A program made the translations under genes and the position numbers. Below the pieces are notes generated by a model. That model worked only from the letters and a program-made list of their open reading frames with translations, ran no database searches and had not been told where the DNA came from. Shown in pieces: positions 1 through 10,946 of a stretch of 64,000 nucleotides of DNA. The stretch's first letter is position 1. Every line of letters begins with the position of its first letter. The DNA is taken from the NCBI RefSeq assembly GCF_900104475.1, contig NZ_FNJR01000011.1:124001-188000 (forward strand), read 5' to 3'. The stretch comes from Actinopolyspora xinjiangensis (lineage in GTDB: Bacteria > Actinomycetota > Actinomycetes > Mycobacteriales > Pseudonocardiaceae).

Positions 1-24
1 CCGCCCATCCCGGAGAAGAAGTGA
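1..24 (+). CDS. nuoE: NADH-quinone oxidoreductase subunit E, C-terminal end (partial)
   Basis: The window opens in an open frame that ends PPIPEKK-stop at 22-24, eleven bases before nuoF. NuoE precedes NuoF in actinobacterial complex I operons, so this is probably the last seven residues of the 24-kDa 2Fe-2S subunit. The identification rests on position only, because too little sequence is present. Confidence 0.6.
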   Translation, partial: PPIPEKK

Positions 25-34
25 GGGGCAGGCG

Positions 35-1378
35 ATGACCGAAGCGAACGCACCAGACGGCACCGCCCGGGAGGCGGCGGGGAGCCCGTTGACCCCCGTG
101 CTGACCCGGCGTTGGCTGTCGCCGGAGTCCTGGTCGCTGCGCACCTACGAACAGCTGGAAGGCTACACCGCGCTGCGCACCGCGCTGTCGCTGCACCCCG
201 ACCAGCTCACCGAACTGGTCAAGGCCGCCGGGCTGCGCGGCCGTGGCGGAGCGGGGTTCCCCTCCGGGGTGAAGTGGGGCTTCATGCCCAAGGACCGTTC
301 CCGGCCGCACTACTTGGTGATCAACGCCGACGAGGGCGAGCCGGGGACGTGCAAGGACGTCCCGCTGATGATGGCCGATCCGCACTCGCTGCTCGAGGGG
401 TGCGTCATCGCCGCCTACGCGATGCGGGCCAACAACTGCATGATCTATGTGCGTGGCGAGGCGTTGCACTGCATCCGCAGGCTGCACCACGCGGTGCGCG
501 AGGCCTACGAGGCGGGCTACCTCGGCGAGAACATCCTGGACTCCGGATTCGACCTCGACGTGGTCGTGCACGCGGGAGCCGGTGCCTACATCTGCGGCGA
601 GGAGACCGCCCTGCTCGACTCCCTGGAGGGAAAGCGCGGCCAGCCCAGGTTGAAACCGCCCTTCCCCGCGCAGGCGGGGCTGTACTCCTCGCCCACCACG
701 GTGAACAACGTCGAGACGATCGCCTCGGTCCCGCACATCGTCAACGGCGGTTCGGACTGGTTCCGCGGCATGGGGCGGGAGAAGTCCCCGGGGCCGAAGA
801 TCTTCTCGCTGTCCGGGCACGTGGAGCGCCCCGGCCAGTACGAGGCCCCGCTCGGCACGACGCTGCGGGAGCTGCTGGAGCTGGCGGGCGGGATGAAGGA
901 CGGCATCCCGCTGAAGTTCTGGACCCCGGGCGGGTCCTCGACTCCGCTGTTCACCGCCGACCACCTCGACGTGCCGCTCGACTTCGAGGGGGCCGCCGAG
1001 GCGGGGTCCATGCTCGGCACCACCGCGTTGATGATCTTCAACGAGACGGTCTCGGTGCCGTGGGCGGTGATGAAGTGGACCCAGTTCTACGAGCACGAGT
1101 CGTGCGGCAAGTGCACCCCCTGCCGCGAGGGGTGCTTCTGGCTGGCGCAGGTGCTGGAGCGGATGGTCCAGGGGCGGGGCACCGAGCAGGACATCGACAC
1201 CCTGCTCGACGTCTGCGACAACGTGCTCGGCCGCTCGTTCTGCGCTCTCGGTGACGGTGCGGTCAGCCCGATCACCAGCGGCATCAAGTACTTCCGCGAG
1301 GAGTTCCTCGCCCTGTGCGAGAGCAACCGCGGGCAGGACACGACAGAGGAACCCGCACTGGCAGGAGTGGCCCGATGA
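35..1378 (+). CDS. nuoF: NADH-quinone oxidoreductase subunit F (NADH-binding)
   Basis: The 51-kDa subunit of complex I oxidises NADH through FMN and passes electrons to iron-sulfur clusters in the cytoplasmic arm. The FMN/NADH loop [15 protein letters not shown] is at about residues 69-83, followed by [26 protein letters not shown] continues the nucleotide-binding fold. The N3 4Fe-4S ligands are in [10 protein letters not shown] near residue 357, with the fourth Cys in RSFCALGD near residue 403. The 447 residues match the usual family length. The ATG at 35 follows a purine-rich GGGGCAGG stretch. The stop overlaps the nuoG start in an ATGA, so translational coupling is likely. Confidence 0.97.
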   Translation: MTEANAPDGTAREAAGSPLTPVLTRRWLSPESWSLRTYEQLEGYTALRTALSLHPDQLTELVKAAGLRGRGGAGFPSGVKWGFMPKDRSRPHYLVINADEGEPGTCKDVPLMMADPHSLLEGCVIAAYAMRANNCMIYVRGEALHCIRRLHHAVREAYEAGYLGENILDSGFDLDVVVHAGAGAYICGEETALLDSLEGKRGQPRLKPPFPAQAGLYSSPTTVNNVETIASVPHIVNGGSDWFRGMGREKSPGPKIFSLSGHVERPGQYEAPLGTTLRELLELAGGMKDGIPLKFWTPGGSSTPLFTADHLDVPLDFEGAAEAGSMLGTTALMIFNETVSVPWAVMKWTQFYEHESCGKCTPCREGCFWLAQVLERMVQGRGTEQDIDTLLDVCDNVLGRSFCALGDGAVSPITSGIKYFREEFLALCESNRGQDTTEEPALAGVAR

Positions 1379-4008
1379 CGGTGGCACCCGCTTCCGGAAA
1401 CGACACCGCGCAGTCCCGCCCGGTACCGGAAGGACACGTCCGGCTGACCATCGACGGGATCGAGGTCGACGCCCCCCAGGGCGAGCTGGTGATCCGCACC
1501 GCCGAGCGGCTGGGAATCGTGATCCCCCGGTTCTGCGACCACCCGTTGCTCGATCCGGCGGGCGCGTGCAGGCAGTGCCTGGTCGAGGTGGAGGTCAACG
1601 GCAAACCGATGCCCAAGCCCGCCGCCTCCTGCACCACGGCGGTGGCCGACGGCATGGTGGTTCGGACCCAGCAGACCTCGCAGGTGGCCGACAAGGCCCA
1701 GCAGGGTGTGATGGAGCTGCTGCTGATCAACCACCCGCTGGACTGCCCGATCTGCGACAAGGGCGGGGAGTGCCCGCTGCAGAACCAGGCGCTCAAGCAC
1801 GGGCGCGGCGACTCGCGCTTCGTGGACACCAAGCGCACCTTCCCCAAACCGGTCTCGATCTCCTCGCAGATCCTGCTGGACCGGGAGCGCTGCGTGCTCT
1901 GCCAGCGCTGCACCAGGTTCTCCAAGCAGATCGCGGGTGACCCGTTCATCGAGCTGCTCGAACGCGGTGCCACGCAGCAGATCGGTACCGGTGAGCAACA
2001 GCCCTTCCAGTCCTACTTCTCCGGCAACACCATCCAGATCTGCCCAGTGGGAGCGCTCACCAGCGCGGCGTACCGGTTCCGCTCCCGCCCGTTCGACCTC
2101 GTGTCCACCCCGGGGGTGTGCGAGCACTGCTCCTCGGGCTGCTCGCAGCGCACCGACTGGCGGCGCGGCAAGGTCATGCGCAGGCTGGCGGGGGAGGACC
2201 CCGAGGTCAACGAGGAGTGGAACTGCGACAAGGGGCGCTTCGCCTTCCGCTACGCGACCGCCAGCGACCGGATCACCCGCCCCATGGTGCGGGACGCGGA
2301 CTCCGGGGAGCTGCGGGAGACCTCCTGGACCGAGGCGCTCCGCAAGGCCGCCGACGGGCTGCTCAACGCCCGCGACTCGCGCGGCGTCGGGGTGCTGCCC
2401 GGCGGAAGACTGACCCGCGAGGACGCCTACGCGTACGGCAAGTTCGCCCGCGTGGCGCTGGGAACCAACGACATCGACCACCGCGCCAGGCCGCACTCCA
2501 ACGAGGAACTCGACTTCCTGGGCTCCTCGGTGGTCGGCACCGGCCCGGAGGACGGGGTCAGCTACGCCTCGCTGGAGGCCGCCCCCGCGGTGCTGTGCGT
2601 GGCCTTCGAACCGGAGGAGGAGTCGCCGATCGTCTTCCTCCGGCTGCGCAAGGCGGCCCGCGACTCGGGGACCAGGGTGTTCCACCTCGGCCAGTGGGAC
2701 TCGCCGGGAGTGGAGAAGACCACCCACATCGCCGACTCGGGCAGCCCGATCCACAGCGGCGGGCTGCTGCGCTGCCTGCCCGGAGGCGAGGCGGCGGCGC
2801 TGTACGAACTTCCGTCCGAAGTGGAACAGGCGCTGGGAGAGCCCGGATCCGTCCTGCTGCTGGGCGAGCGGTGCTCCCAGGTCTCCGGCGTCTACACCGC
2901 CGCGATGCGGCTGGCCGAGCGCACCGGGGCACGCATCGCCTGGATTCCGCGCCGCGCCGGGGAGCGCGGTGCGGTCGAGGCGGGAACGCTGCCGACCCTG
3001 CTGCCCAACGGACGCCCCGTGTCCGACTCGGTGGTGCGTTCGGGCATCGAACGGGCCTGGGGGATGTCGACGGGAAGCCTGCCCAGCGTTCCCGGCCGCG
3101 ACATCGACGGCATCCTCGCCGCGGCCGAGTCCGGTGAGCTGTCCGGCCTGCTGGTCGGCGGGCTCGACCCCGCCGACCTACCGGACCCCGAGCAGGCGCG
3201 TCGCGCGTTGCGGGCGGCCGGATTCCTCGTAAGTCTCGAACTGCGCCCCACCGGGGTGACCGAGCACGCCGACGTGGTGCTGCCGATCGCACCCACGGTC
3301 GAGAAGTCCGGCACCTTCCTCAACTGGGAGGGACGTCCCCGCGAGTTCGAGATCACCATCGAGGGAACCGGGGCCGTGCCGGACTGCCGGGTGCTGGACA
3401 CCCTCGCGGTCGAGATGGACGTGGACCTGTTCACCCAGACTCCGCAGGCCGTGGCCGCCGAAATACGCCGGTTGGGCCCCAATCCCGGCGCCCGCCCGAA
3501 GCCGCCGGACATACCGGCCGAGCCGGTGACCGAACCCTCGGGGGACAGGGCGCTGCTGGCCAGCTGGCGGCACCTGCTCGACAACGGTTCGATGCAGCAC
3601 GACGAGCCGAACCTCGCCGGTACCGCCCGGCCCCCCGTGGCCCGGGTGTCGCACGGGACCGCGCGACGGCTCGGGCTCGAGCCGCACCAACCGATCCGCG
3701 TCAGCACCGAGCGGGGGACGATCGCGCTGGAGTCGGAGGTGGTCGAGATACCGGACGGCGTGGTCTGGCTCCCGGGCAACTCGGGACCGGCCGAGGTCAA
3801 CGAGGTGCTGGGCGTCGGACACGGTGCCGTCGTCGGCATCGCGGCCGGAACCGCCCCCGCGCCCGGCACCACGCCGGGGCAGCGGGAACCGGGTGGCGAG
3901 GAGCTCCCGGCCGTGGCGGGCAACGGCCACACCTCCAACGGCCACGGCCCCCCGGCGCACGGTTCGAACGGCAACGGCCAGGCGGGCATCGACGGGGGTG
4001 GCGCATGA
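1375..4008 (+). CDS. nuoG: NADH-quinone oxidoreductase subunit G
   Basis: The 877-residue iron-sulfur subunit of complex I passes electrons from NuoF/NuoE towards NuoI. In order it shows a 2Fe-2S ferredoxin domain ([15 protein letters not shown]), the His-Cys cluster region ([19 protein letters not shown]), a 4Fe-4S ligand set with CVLCQRC and CPVGAL, an additional cluster motif [10 protein letters not shown] completed by the Cys in [10 protein letters not shown], then a long molybdopterin-oxidoreductase-like domain. The last 45 or so residues are a low-complexity Asn/Gly/His tail. The start is the ATG in the ATGA overlap with nuoF; an in-frame GTG at 1315 lies inside nuoF and is less likely. 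The gene overlaps nuoH by ATGA. Confidence 0.96.
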   Translation: MTVAPASGNDTAQSRPVPEGHVRLTIDGIEVDAPQGELVIRTAERLGIVIPRFCDHPLLDPAGACRQCLVEVEVNGKPMPKPAASCTTAVADGMVVRTQQTSQVADKAQQGVMELLLINHPLDCPICDKGGECPLQNQALKHGRGDSRFVDTKRTFPKPVSISSQILLDRERCVLCQRCTRFSKQIAGDPFIELLERGATQQIGTGEQQPFQSYFSGNTIQICPVGALTSAAYRFRSRPFDLVSTPGVCEHCSSGCSQRTDWRRGKVMRRLAGEDPEVNEEWNCDKGRFAFRYATASDRITRPMVRDADSGELRETSWTEALRKAADGLLNARDSRGVGVLPGGRLTREDAYAYGKFARVALGTNDIDHRARPHSNEELDFLGSSVVGTGPEDGVSYASLEAAPAVLCVAFEPEEESPIVFLRLRKAARDSGTRVFHLGQWDSPGVEKTTHIADSGSPIHSGGLLRCLPGGEAAALYELPSEVEQALGEPGSVLLLGERCSQVSGVYTAAMRLAERTGARIAWIPRRAGERGAVEAGTLPTLLPNGRPVSDSVVRSGIERAWGMSTGSLPSVPGRDIDGILAAAESGELSGLLVGGLDPADLPDPEQARRALRAAGFLVSLELRPTGVTEHADVVLPIAPTVEKSGTFLNWEGRPREFEITIEGTGAVPDCRVLDTLAVEMDVDLFTQTPQAVAAEIRRLGPNPGARPKPPDIPAEPVTEPSGDRALLASWRHLLDNGSMQHDEPNLAGTARPPVARVSHGTARRLGLEPHQPIRVSTERGTIALESEVVEIPDGVVWLPGNSGPAEVNEVLGVGHGAVVGIAAGTAPAPGTTPGQREPGGEELPAVAGNGHTSNGHGPPAHGSNGNGQAGIDGGGA

Positions 4009-5339
4009 ACGAGACGGCACGGCTGATCGCCGACGACCCCATCTGGCTGATCCTGATCAAGGTCGTGGGGACGTTCGCCTTCCTCGTGGTCATGACGCTG
4101 CTGACCATCTGGGCCGAGCGCCGGGTGATCGGCAGGATGCAGCAGCGCCCCGGCCCGAACCGGGCCGGTCCGTTCGGGATGCTGCAGTCCCTCGCCGACG
4201 GGCTCAAGCTCGCGTTCAAAGAGGACATCCGCCCGGTGATGGCCGACAAGTGGATCTACATCCTCGCCCCCGTGGTGTCGGCCACCCCGGCGCTGGTCGC
4301 GTTCTCGGTGATCCCGGTCGGCGGCAGGGTGACCATCTTCGGCGAACCCACCGCGCTGCAGCTGGTGGAACTGCCGGTCAGCCTGCTCGTGGTGCTGGCC
4401 GCCGCATCGGTCGGGGTGTACGGGATCGTGCTGGCGGGCTGGTCCTCCGGTTCGCCCTACCCGCTGCTCGGCGCGCTGCGTTCCGCCGCGCAGGTGATCT
4501 CCTACGAGATCGCGATGGGGCTCTCGTTCATCGCGGTCATCCTCTACGCGGGAACGCTGTCCACTTCGGGGATCGTGGCCGCGCAGCAGAACGGCTGGTT
4601 CTTCGCGCTGTTGCCGTTCAGCTTCCTGGTCTACGCGATCGCCATGGTCGGCGAGACGAACCGGGCACCGTTCGACCTGCCAGAAGCGGAGTCCGAACTG
4701 GTCGGTGGCTTCCACACCGAGTACTCCTCGCTGAAGTTCGCGCTGTTCTTCCTGGCCGAGTACATCAACATGGTCACCGTCTCCGCCCTGGCCACCACGC
4801 TGTTCCTCGGCGGCTGGCACGCGCCCTGGCCGCTCTACCTGATCGGCGATGGCGTGCTCAACACCGGCTGGTGGCCGGTGCTGTGGTTCCTGGGCAAGAC
4901 GTTGTTCTTCCTGTTCGTGTTCGTCTGGCTGCGCGGCACCCTGCCGAGGCTGCGCTACGACCAGTTCATGAACCTCGGCTGGAAGGTGCTGGTGCCGCTC
5001 AGCCTGGTCTGGATCTGCGCGGTCACCGCCATCCGCGGCATCCGCGAGGCGGACCTGCTCGGCTCGCAGCAGTTCCTGTTCATAGGTGGCGGCATCGTCG
5101 TGCTGCTGCTGCTCGTCGCCTTCCTCGTGCCCGACCGCCAACCGCCCGAACAGGAGCAGCAGGAGCCGGTCGCACCGCTGTCCGGCGGCGGCTACCCCGT
5201 CCCGCCACTCGACCTGAAGGTGCCCGAGAGCCCAAGGGAGACCAGGGTCTCGGCCACCTCGGGCACGCGGTCCCGGCTTCCGGAAGCCGGCCAAGAGCCC
5301 ACCAGCTCAACTAAGGAGGCACCCGATGGGAATGACTGA
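4005..5339 (+). CDS. nuoH: NADH-quinone oxidoreductase subunit H
   Basis: NuoH is the membrane subunit at the junction of the hydrophilic and membrane arms and helps form the quinone site. About eight or nine hydrophobic segments are visible. Family signatures include [18 protein letters not shown] near residue 40 and the loop [19 protein letters not shown] near residue 218. At 444 residues it is longer than the E. coli protein (about 325) because of a hydrophilic Pro/Glu/Gln-rich C-terminal tail beginning near residue 375. It starts in the ATGA overlap with nuoG, and its end overlaps nuoI by 14 bases. Confidence 0.96.
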   Translation: MNETARLIADDPIWLILIKVVGTFAFLVVMTLLTIWAERRVIGRMQQRPGPNRAGPFGMLQSLADGLKLAFKEDIRPVMADKWIYILAPVVSATPALVAFSVIPVGGRVTIFGEPTALQLVELPVSLLVVLAAASVGVYGIVLAGWSSGSPYPLLGALRSAAQVISYEIAMGLSFIAVILYAGTLSTSGIVAAQQNGWFFALLPFSFLVYAIAMVGETNRAPFDLPEAESELVGGFHTEYSSLKFALFFLAEYINMVTVSALATTLFLGGWHAPWPLYLIGDGVLNTGWWPVLWFLGKTLFFLFVFVWLRGTLPRLRYDQFMNLGWKVLVPLSLVWICAVTAIRGIREADLLGSQQFLFIGGGIVVLLLLVAFLVPDRQPPEQEQQEPVAPLSGGGYPVPPLDLKVPESPRETRVSATSGTRSRLPEAGQEPTSSTKEAPDGND

Positions 5340-5892
5340 TCCCCTGAAGGGCTTCGGCGTCACCCTGTCCAAGATGTTCAAGACGGTGCTGACCGAGGAG
5401 TATCCCGAGGTCAAGAAGATCCCAGCTCCCCGCTTCCACGGCAAGCACCAGCTGAACCGGCATCCGGACGGGCTGGAGAAGTGCGTCGGGTGCGAGCTGT
5501 GCGCGTGGGCCTGCCCGGCCGACGCGATCTTCGTGGAGGGCGGCACGAACACCGACGACGAACGGTACTCGCCCGGTGAGCGCTACGGATTCGACTACCA
5601 GATCAACTACCTGCGCTGCATCGGCTGCGGGTTGTGCATCGAGGCGTGCCCGACGCGGGCGCTGACGATGACCAACGAGTACGAGACCGCCGACGACAAC
5701 CGGCAGAACCTGATCTACACCAAGGAGGATCTGCTCGCCCCGCTGCTGCCCGGCATGGAGCAGCCGCCGCACGACATGCGGCTCGGCGACGACGAGCAGG
5801 ACTACTACGTCAACGGACCGGAACTCGCCCGAGGCCAGGGAGTCCCGGCGGGAGCCACGGTCGAGACCGGTGACGAGGAGGCCGTTCGGTGA
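5326..5892 (+). CDS. nuoI: NADH-quinone oxidoreductase subunit I
   Basis: This is the ferredoxin-like subunit with two 4Fe-4S clusters (N6a/N6b) that carries electrons to the quinone-proximal subunits. Both cluster motifs are intact: [14 protein letters not shown] near residue 51 and [16 protein letters not shown] near residue 98. The 188 residues are typical of the family. A strong AAGGAGG at 5312-5318 precedes the ATG at 5326, which lies inside the end of nuoH. The stop shares one base with the nuoJ ATG (TGATG). Confidence 0.96.
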   Translation: MGMTDPLKGFGVTLSKMFKTVLTEEYPEVKKIPAPRFHGKHQLNRHPDGLEKCVGCELCAWACPADAIFVEGGTNTDDERYSPGERYGFDYQINYLRCIGCGLCIEACPTRALTMTNEYETADDNRQNLIYTKEDLLAPLLPGMEQPPHDMRLGDDEQDYYVNGPELARGQGVPAGATVETGDEEAVR

Positions 5893-6959
5893 TGACCATG
5901 GCGGCTACCACCGAGGTGCTCGTGCGGACCCCGCTCGCGCAGGCCGCGCAGCAGGGTGTCGTGGGCACCGGGGAGACCGTGGTGTTCTGGATTCTCGGGC
6001 CGCTGGCGCTGCTGGGCGCGCTCGGGATGGTCTTCGCGCGCAGCGCGGTGCACTCGGCGCTGTGGCTGGTGCTGACGATGCTCAGCCTCGGGGTGCTGTA
6101 CATGGCCCAGAGCGCGCAGTTCCTCGGCTTCACCCAGATCATCGTCTACACCGGCGCGATCATGATGCTGTTCCTGTTCGTGCTGATGATGGTCGGCAGG
6201 GACGCGTCCGACTCCGTGGTCGAGGTGCTGCGCGGGCAGCGGCTGGCCGCCGGGGTGCTCGGTGTGGCGCTGGCCGCGCTGTTGACGGCGGGGCTGGCGC
6301 GTTCGCTCGACGGTGTGGTGCCCGCCGCACCGCTGGACCCGTGGGCCCCCGGTGGCGGAGCCGCGGGCGGTCTCGGCCAGGTGATCTTCACCGACTACCT
6401 GTTCCCGTTCGAACTCACCTCGGCACTGCTGATCACCGCCTCGATCGGGGCCATGGTGCTGGCCTACGGCGGGAAGGGGCGCAAACCGCGCATGAACCAG
6501 CGCGAGACCGTCGAGGCCCGGTTCCGGGGCGAGTACTCCAGGCCCTCCCCGCTGCCCGGCCCCGGTGTGTACGCCACCGCGAACTCGGTGGCGACCCCCG
6601 CGCTGCTGCCGGACGGTTCCGTGGCCGAGGACTCGCTGTCCGAGATCCTCGACAACACCCCGGTAGAGCGGTTGCGCGCCGACCAGCGGTCGGTCTCCGG
6701 CAGCGTCACACCGCCCGACCCGCACGCCCTGACCGGGCCGACGGAGCGGGCGGAGTCCGAGCGTGAGACCGGACGGCGGAACGCCGAGGCCCCGGGGGAG
6801 CCGAACGGGCGGCCCCCCGACAACGGCGCCGCGGGGAACGGAACCGGCAAGAACGGTTCCGGTGACCACGCCGAGAGCAACGGTTCGACCGGAGCCACCG
6901 GTGACGAGACCGCGGACCCCGATGCCGGTTCGAGTTCCCCCGAGGAGGTCAGGCAGTGA
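5892..6959 (+). CDS. nuoJ: NADH-quinone oxidoreductase subunit J
   Basis: NuoJ is a membrane subunit of the proton-pumping arm. Five hydrophobic segments lie within the first 200 or so residues, including the conserved region [20 protein letters not shown]. The protein is about 355 residues, against 184 in E. coli. The excess is a hydrophilic, Gly/Asn/Glu-rich tail of about 150 residues after the last membrane segment. A GTG at 5889 is an alternative start; the ATG at 5892 is preferred because it couples to the nuoI stop. The gene overlaps nuoK by four bases. Confidence 0.94.
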   Translation: MTMAATTEVLVRTPLAQAAQQGVVGTGETVVFWILGPLALLGALGMVFARSAVHSALWLVLTMLSLGVLYMAQSAQFLGFTQIIVYTGAIMMLFLFVLMMVGRDASDSVVEVLRGQRLAAGVLGVALAALLTAGLARSLDGVVPAAPLDPWAPGGGAAGGLGQVIFTDYLFPFELTSALLITASIGAMVLAYGGKGRKPRMNQRETVEARFRGEYSRPSPLPGPGVYATANSVATPALLPDGSVAEDSLSEILDNTPVERLRADQRSVSGSVTPPDPHALTGPTERAESERETGRRNAEAPGEPNGRPPDNGAAGNGTGKNGSGDHAESNGSTGATGDETADPDAGSSSPEEVRQ

Positions 6960-7255
6960 CCCCCACCTACTATCTGCTGCTTTCGGCGCTGCTGTTCACC
7001 ATCGGCACGGTCGGCGTGCTCATGCGCCGCAACGCGATCGTGCTGTTCATGTGCGTGGAGCTGATGCTCAACGCGGTCAACCTTTCGCTGGTGACGTTCG
7101 CGCGCATCGAGGGATCGATCGACGGCCAGGTCATGGCCTTCTTCGTGATGGTCGTCGCCGCGGCCGAGGTCGTGGTCGGACTGGCCATCATCATGTCCAT
7201 CTTCCGGACCCGCCGATCGGCCTCCGTCGACGACGCCAACCTGCTGAAGTACTAG
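6956..7255 (+). CDS. nuoK: NADH-quinone oxidoreductase subunit K
   Basis: NuoK is a small three-helix membrane subunit related to MrpC antiporter subunits. At 99 residues it has the canonical length. The conserved membrane glutamates are visible in [12 protein letters not shown] (TM2) and [12 protein letters not shown] (TM3). The GTG start overlaps the nuoJ stop (GTGA). A 55-base gap separates it from nuoL. Confidence 0.96.
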   Translation: MTPTYYLLLSALLFTIGTVGVLMRRNAIVLFMCVELMLNAVNLSLVTFARIEGSIDGQVMAFFVMVVAAAEVVVGLAIIMSIFRTRRSASVDDANLLKY

Positions 7256-7310
7256 CCCGGACGGAACGGACGCACAGCGAATGGACCAACGGAACGGATT
7301 GGGAGACGGC

Positions 7311-9293
7311 GTGACGACCTCCGTGCTGGCCGCTCCGGAGCCGGTGCAGGCCGCTCAGGGAGCGATTCAGAGCAATGCGTGGCTGATCATCGCGATTCCG
7401 TTGCTCGGTGCGGCTGTACTGCTGTTGGCGGGCAGGCGCGCCAACGGCTGGGGGCACCTGCTGGGGTGCGCCACGGTCATCGCCTCCTTCGGATACGCCC
7501 TGGCCCTGTTCTCCTCGGTCGGCGGTTCGGAGCAGGCCGCGCGCTCGCTGCACCTGTTCTCCTGGATACCCGTCAACTCCCTGCAGGTCGACTTCGGACT
7601 GCGTATCGACCCGCTGTCGCTGGTGTTCGTGCTGCTGATCACCGGTGTCGGCTCGCTGATCCACATCTACTCGATCGGCTACATGGCCCACGACCAGCAG
7701 GGGCGAACGGGCCGAGGCAACACCGAACGGCGCCGCTTCTTCGGGTACCTGAACCTGTTCGTGGCGGCGATGCTGATCCTGGTGCTGGGCAACAGCTTCG
7801 TGACCCTCTACCTCGGCTGGGAGGGCGTCGGGCTGGCCTCCTACCTGCTCATCGGGTTCTGGCAGCAGCGCCCCAGCGCCGCTGGCGCGGCCACCAAGGC
7901 ATTCGTGATGAACCGGGTCGGCGACGTCGGGCTCGCACTGGCGATCTTCCTGCTGTTCGCGCGGCTCGGCACCACCCAGTACGCCGAGGTGTTCGCCCGC
8001 GCCGACGAACTCTCCTCGGGCACGGTGCTGGCCATCGCGCTGTTGCTGCTGCTCGGGGCCTGCGGCAAGTCCGGCCAGGTGCCGCTGCAGGCCTGGCTGC
8101 CCGACGCGATGGAGGGCCCCACCCCCGTCTCGGCGCTGATCCACGCCGCCACCATGGTCACCGCCGGGGTGTACCTGATCGCGCGGGCCAACCCGCTCTA
8201 CAGCATGACCGAGGTCGGCCAGCTGGTGGTCGCGATCGTCGGCGCGGTTACCCTGCTCGTCGGTTGCGTGATCGGCTGCGCCTACGACGACATCAAGAAG
8301 GTCCTGGCCTATTCCACGGTCAGCCAGATCGGCTACATGATGCTCGCCGTCGGGCTGGGACCGGCGGGCTACGCCCTGGGAATCATGCACCTGCTCACGC
8401 ACGGCTTCTTCAAGGCCGGACTGTTCCTGGGTGCGGGATCGGTGATGCACGGCATGCGCGACGAGGTCGACATGCGCAAGTTCGGCGGGCTCTACCGCTA
8501 CATGCCGATCACCTTCGCCACGTTCGGGCTCGGCTATCTGGCACTGATCGGTTTCCCCTTCCTGTCCGGCTACTACTCCAAGGAAGCCATCATCGGAGCC
8601 GCATTCGCCGAGCCCGGTTGGCGGGGCTGGGTCCTCGGTGGCGCGGCGGTCCTCGGGGCTGGCCTGACCGCCTTCTACATGACCCGCCTGATGCTGATGA
8701 CCTTCTTCGGTGAGCGGCGCTGGCGGAACCGGACCACCTCCGAGGGCGAGGAGTTCCACCCGCACGAGTCGCCCGCCGTGATGACCGGCCCGATGATCGT
8801 GCTCGCGGTCGGCTCGGTGGCGGCGGGCTTCCTGCTGACCAGCGGTGAGCGGCTGGTGCACTTCCTGAGCCCGGCCCTCGGTGAGCTCCAGGAGGGACAC
8901 ACCGTGCTGCCGCACTCGGTGATCCCGGTGCTCACGCTGGGACTGTCCGCCGTAGGGGTGCTGGTGGCCTGGCTGGTGGTCGGACGCCGCCGGGTTCCCG
9001 ACACCGCCCCGCAGCGGGTCTCGCCGGTGGTGCGCGCGGCGCGCGCCGATCTCTACGGCAACGCGCTCAACCGCGCGGTGGCGGTGCGCCCGACCGTGGG
9101 GCTGGCGGACGGGCTGGCCCGGTTCGACCGGGCGGGTGTCGACGGCACGGTCAACGGAGTGGCCTCGACCCTCGGTGCCCTCTCGGGGGTGCTGCGACGG
9201 TGGCAGACCGGTTTCGTCCGGTCCTACGCGATGTCCATGTTGGTCGGCGGCGTCCTGCTGGTGGCCGCCCTGCTCTCGGTGGGAACTCCATGA
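7311..9293 (+). CDS. nuoL: NADH-quinone oxidoreductase subunit L
   Basis: NuoL is the distal antiporter-like proton-pumping subunit, with about 16 hydrophobic segments. Family signatures are seen in [18 protein letters not shown], the Lys-bearing helix segment [27 protein letters not shown] (here split: [13 protein letters not shown] and [10 protein letters not shown]), and the broken-helix region [19 protein letters not shown] chose the GTG at 7311 because GGGAG lies eight bases upstream; the in-frame ATG at 7281 has no clear ribosome site. From 7311 the protein is 660 residues. A C-terminal lateral helix and a final membrane anchor ([19 protein letters not shown]) are present as in the family. 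Confidence 0.95.
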   Translation: MTTSVLAAPEPVQAAQGAIQSNAWLIIAIPLLGAAVLLLAGRRANGWGHLLGCATVIASFGYALALFSSVGGSEQAARSLHLFSWIPVNSLQVDFGLRIDPLSLVFVLLITGVGSLIHIYSIGYMAHDQQGRTGRGNTERRRFFGYLNLFVAAMLILVLGNSFVTLYLGWEGVGLASYLLIGFWQQRPSAAGAATKAFVMNRVGDVGLALAIFLLFARLGTTQYAEVFARADELSSGTVLAIALLLLLGACGKSGQVPLQAWLPDAMEGPTPVSALIHAATMVTAGVYLIARANPLYSMTEVGQLVVAIVGAVTLLVGCVIGCAYDDIKKVLAYSTVSQIGYMMLAVGLGPAGYALGIMHLLTHGFFKAGLFLGAGSVMHGMRDEVDMRKFGGLYRYMPITFATFGLGYLALIGFPFLSGYYSKEAIIGAAFAEPGWRGWVLGGAAVLGAGLTAFYMTRLMLMTFFGERRWRNRTTSEGEEFHPHESPAVMTGPMIVLAVGSVAAGFLLTSGERLVHFLSPALGELQEGHTVLPHSVIPVLTLGLSAVGVLVAWLVVGRRRVPDTAPQRVSPVVRAARADLYGNALNRAVAVRPTVGLADGLARFDRAGVDGTVNGVASTLGALSGVLRRWQTGFVRSYAMSMLVGGVLLVAALLSVGTP

Positions 9294-9345
9294 CGACGGC
9301 TCGTTGCCCGAATTCCCGCGAAATCGCCGGAGAAGAGGAGACGCG

Positions 9346-10944
9346 ATGAACCTGCTCCTCGCGCTGATTCTGCTGCCGCTGCTCGGCGCGATCGTCGTGG
9401 CGCTGCTGCGTGGCAACGAACGCGCGGCCAAACCGGTGGCCCTGGGCTTCTCGCTGGCCGAGCTGGTGCTCGCGGCGGTGGCGTGGGCGAGTTACCGGCC
9501 CGGTGGCGCCAGGCTACAGCTGAGTGGCTCGATCGAGTGGATACCCACCTACGGCATAAGCCTGTCGTTCGGGCTGGACGGCATCGCGCTCGTGATGGTC
9601 GCGGTGATAGCACTGCTGATGCCCCTGGTGCTGGGATTCAGCTGGCGGGAGCGGCTCCCCTCGGAGCGGAGCCGGGGCGGGTTCTTCGCGCTGCTGCTGG
9701 TCGAACAGGCGCTGACCGTGGCGGTGTTCGCGGCCACCGACGTGTTCGTGTTCTACGTGCTGTTCGAGATCATGCTGATCCCGATGTACTTCCTGATCGG
9801 CGGTTACGGCGGCAGCAGGCGGCAGTACGCGGCGGTGAAGTTCTTCCTGTACTCCTTCCTCGGCGGGCTGATCATGCTGGCCTCGGCCATCGGCGCCTAC
9901 TCCTACGCGGCCCGCACCACGGGGCAGGGGACCTTCGACTGGGCCACGCTGCGGGGAGTGCTCGCCGACGCGCCCACCTCGGTGCAGGTGTGGATCTTCC
10001 TGGGCTTCTTCGCGGCGTTCGCGATCAAGGCCCCGCTGGTTCCGCTGCACACCTGGCTGCCCGACGCCGCGGAACAGGCCCCCATCGGGGTGGCGGTCAT
10101 CGTGGTCGGTGTACTGGACAAGGTCGGCACCTTCGGATTCCTGCGCTACAGCCTGCCGCTGGCTCCGGAGGCGTCCCAGCTGCTGGCGCCGCTGGTGCTC
10201 ACGCTGGGCGTGGTCGGTGTGCTGTACGGCTCGCTGCAGGCGTTCGCCCAGACCGACCTCAAGCGGTTCATCGCCTACGTCTCGATCGCCCACTTCGGAT
10301 TCATCGCGTTGGGCATCTTCGCGTTCACCTCGCAGGCGCAGGTGGGCGCGGCGTCCTACATGGTCAACCACAGCATCGCCACCGGCATGCTCGTGCTGGT
10401 GATCGGAATGATCATCGCGCGTGGCGGGTCCAGCAGGATCGCCGACTACGGCGGCATGGCGCGGGTCACCCCGCTGCTGGCCGGGATGCTGCTGGTCGCC
10501 GGGCTGAGCACCCTCTCCCTGCCGGGAACCAACTCCTTCATCAGCGAGTTCCTCGTGCTGATCGGCTCGTTCGCCACCCGGCCGGTGTTCGCGATACTGG
10601 CCACCGTCGGGATGGTGCTGGCGGCGGTGTACGTGCTCCGGCTCTACCAGCGGATCATGCAGGGACCACTGTCGGGGACCGCGCTGCTCGACTCGGCGGG
10701 CGGCCCGGGAGCCGCGACCGACCCGGAGTTCGCCGCGAGCGGTGGAACAGGCTCCGGCGCCAGCAGGCTCGCCCTCCGCGATCTCGACGGCAGGGAGATC
10801 GGCGTTCTGGCGCCCCTCGTGGTGCTGATCGTTCTGCTGGGGTTGTACCCCGCCCCGGTGCTGGACGTGATCACCCCCTCGGTGGAAGCAACGATGAGCG
10901 AGGTCGGCGTCACCGATCCCGTGACCTCTCAGGGAGGTAACTGA
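9346..10944 (+). CDS. nuoM: NADH-quinone oxidoreductase subunit M
   Basis: NuoM is an antiporter-like subunit of the membrane arm, 532 residues with about 14 hydrophobic segments. The conserved YVLFEIMLIPMYFLIG carries the TM5 glutamate, and KAPLVPLHTWLPDAAEQAP marks TM7/8. The ATG at 9346 follows GAGGAG; an upstream in-frame GTG would run into nuoL and is rejected. A 52-base spacer separates it from nuoL, and two bases separate it from the nuoN start codon. Confidence 0.95.
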   Translation: MNLLLALILLPLLGAIVVALLRGNERAAKPVALGFSLAELVLAAVAWASYRPGGARLQLSGSIEWIPTYGISLSFGLDGIALVMVAVIALLMPLVLGFSWRERLPSERSRGGFFALLLVEQALTVAVFAATDVFVFYVLFEIMLIPMYFLIGGYGGSRRQYAAVKFFLYSFLGGLIMLASAIGAYSYAARTTGQGTFDWATLRGVLADAPTSVQVWIFLGFFAAFAIKAPLVPLHTWLPDAAEQAPIGVAVIVVGVLDKVGTFGFLRYSLPLAPEASQLLAPLVLTLGVVGVLYGSLQAFAQTDLKRFIAYVSIAHFGFIALGIFAFTSQAQVGAASYMVNHSIATGMLVLVIGMIIARGGSSRIADYGGMARVTPLLAGMLLVAGLSTLSLPGTNSFISEFLVLIGSFATRPVFAILATVGMVLAAVYVLRLYQRIMQGPLSGTALLDSAGGPGAATDPEFAASGGTGSGASRLALRDLDGREIGVLAPLVVLIVLLGLYPAPVLDVITPSVEATMSEVGVTDPVTSQGGN

Positions 10945-10946
10945 CA

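Noticed and set aside
2892-5294. An 800-codon open frame on the minus strand antisense to nuoG and nuoH (similar long antisense frames at 1087-2754, 7191-9431 and 48536-50473)
   Set aside because: They are His/Arg/Gly/Gln-rich with no recognisable domains and lie opposite strongly supported genes. Long antisense frames are a known by-product of GC-rich codon third positions.
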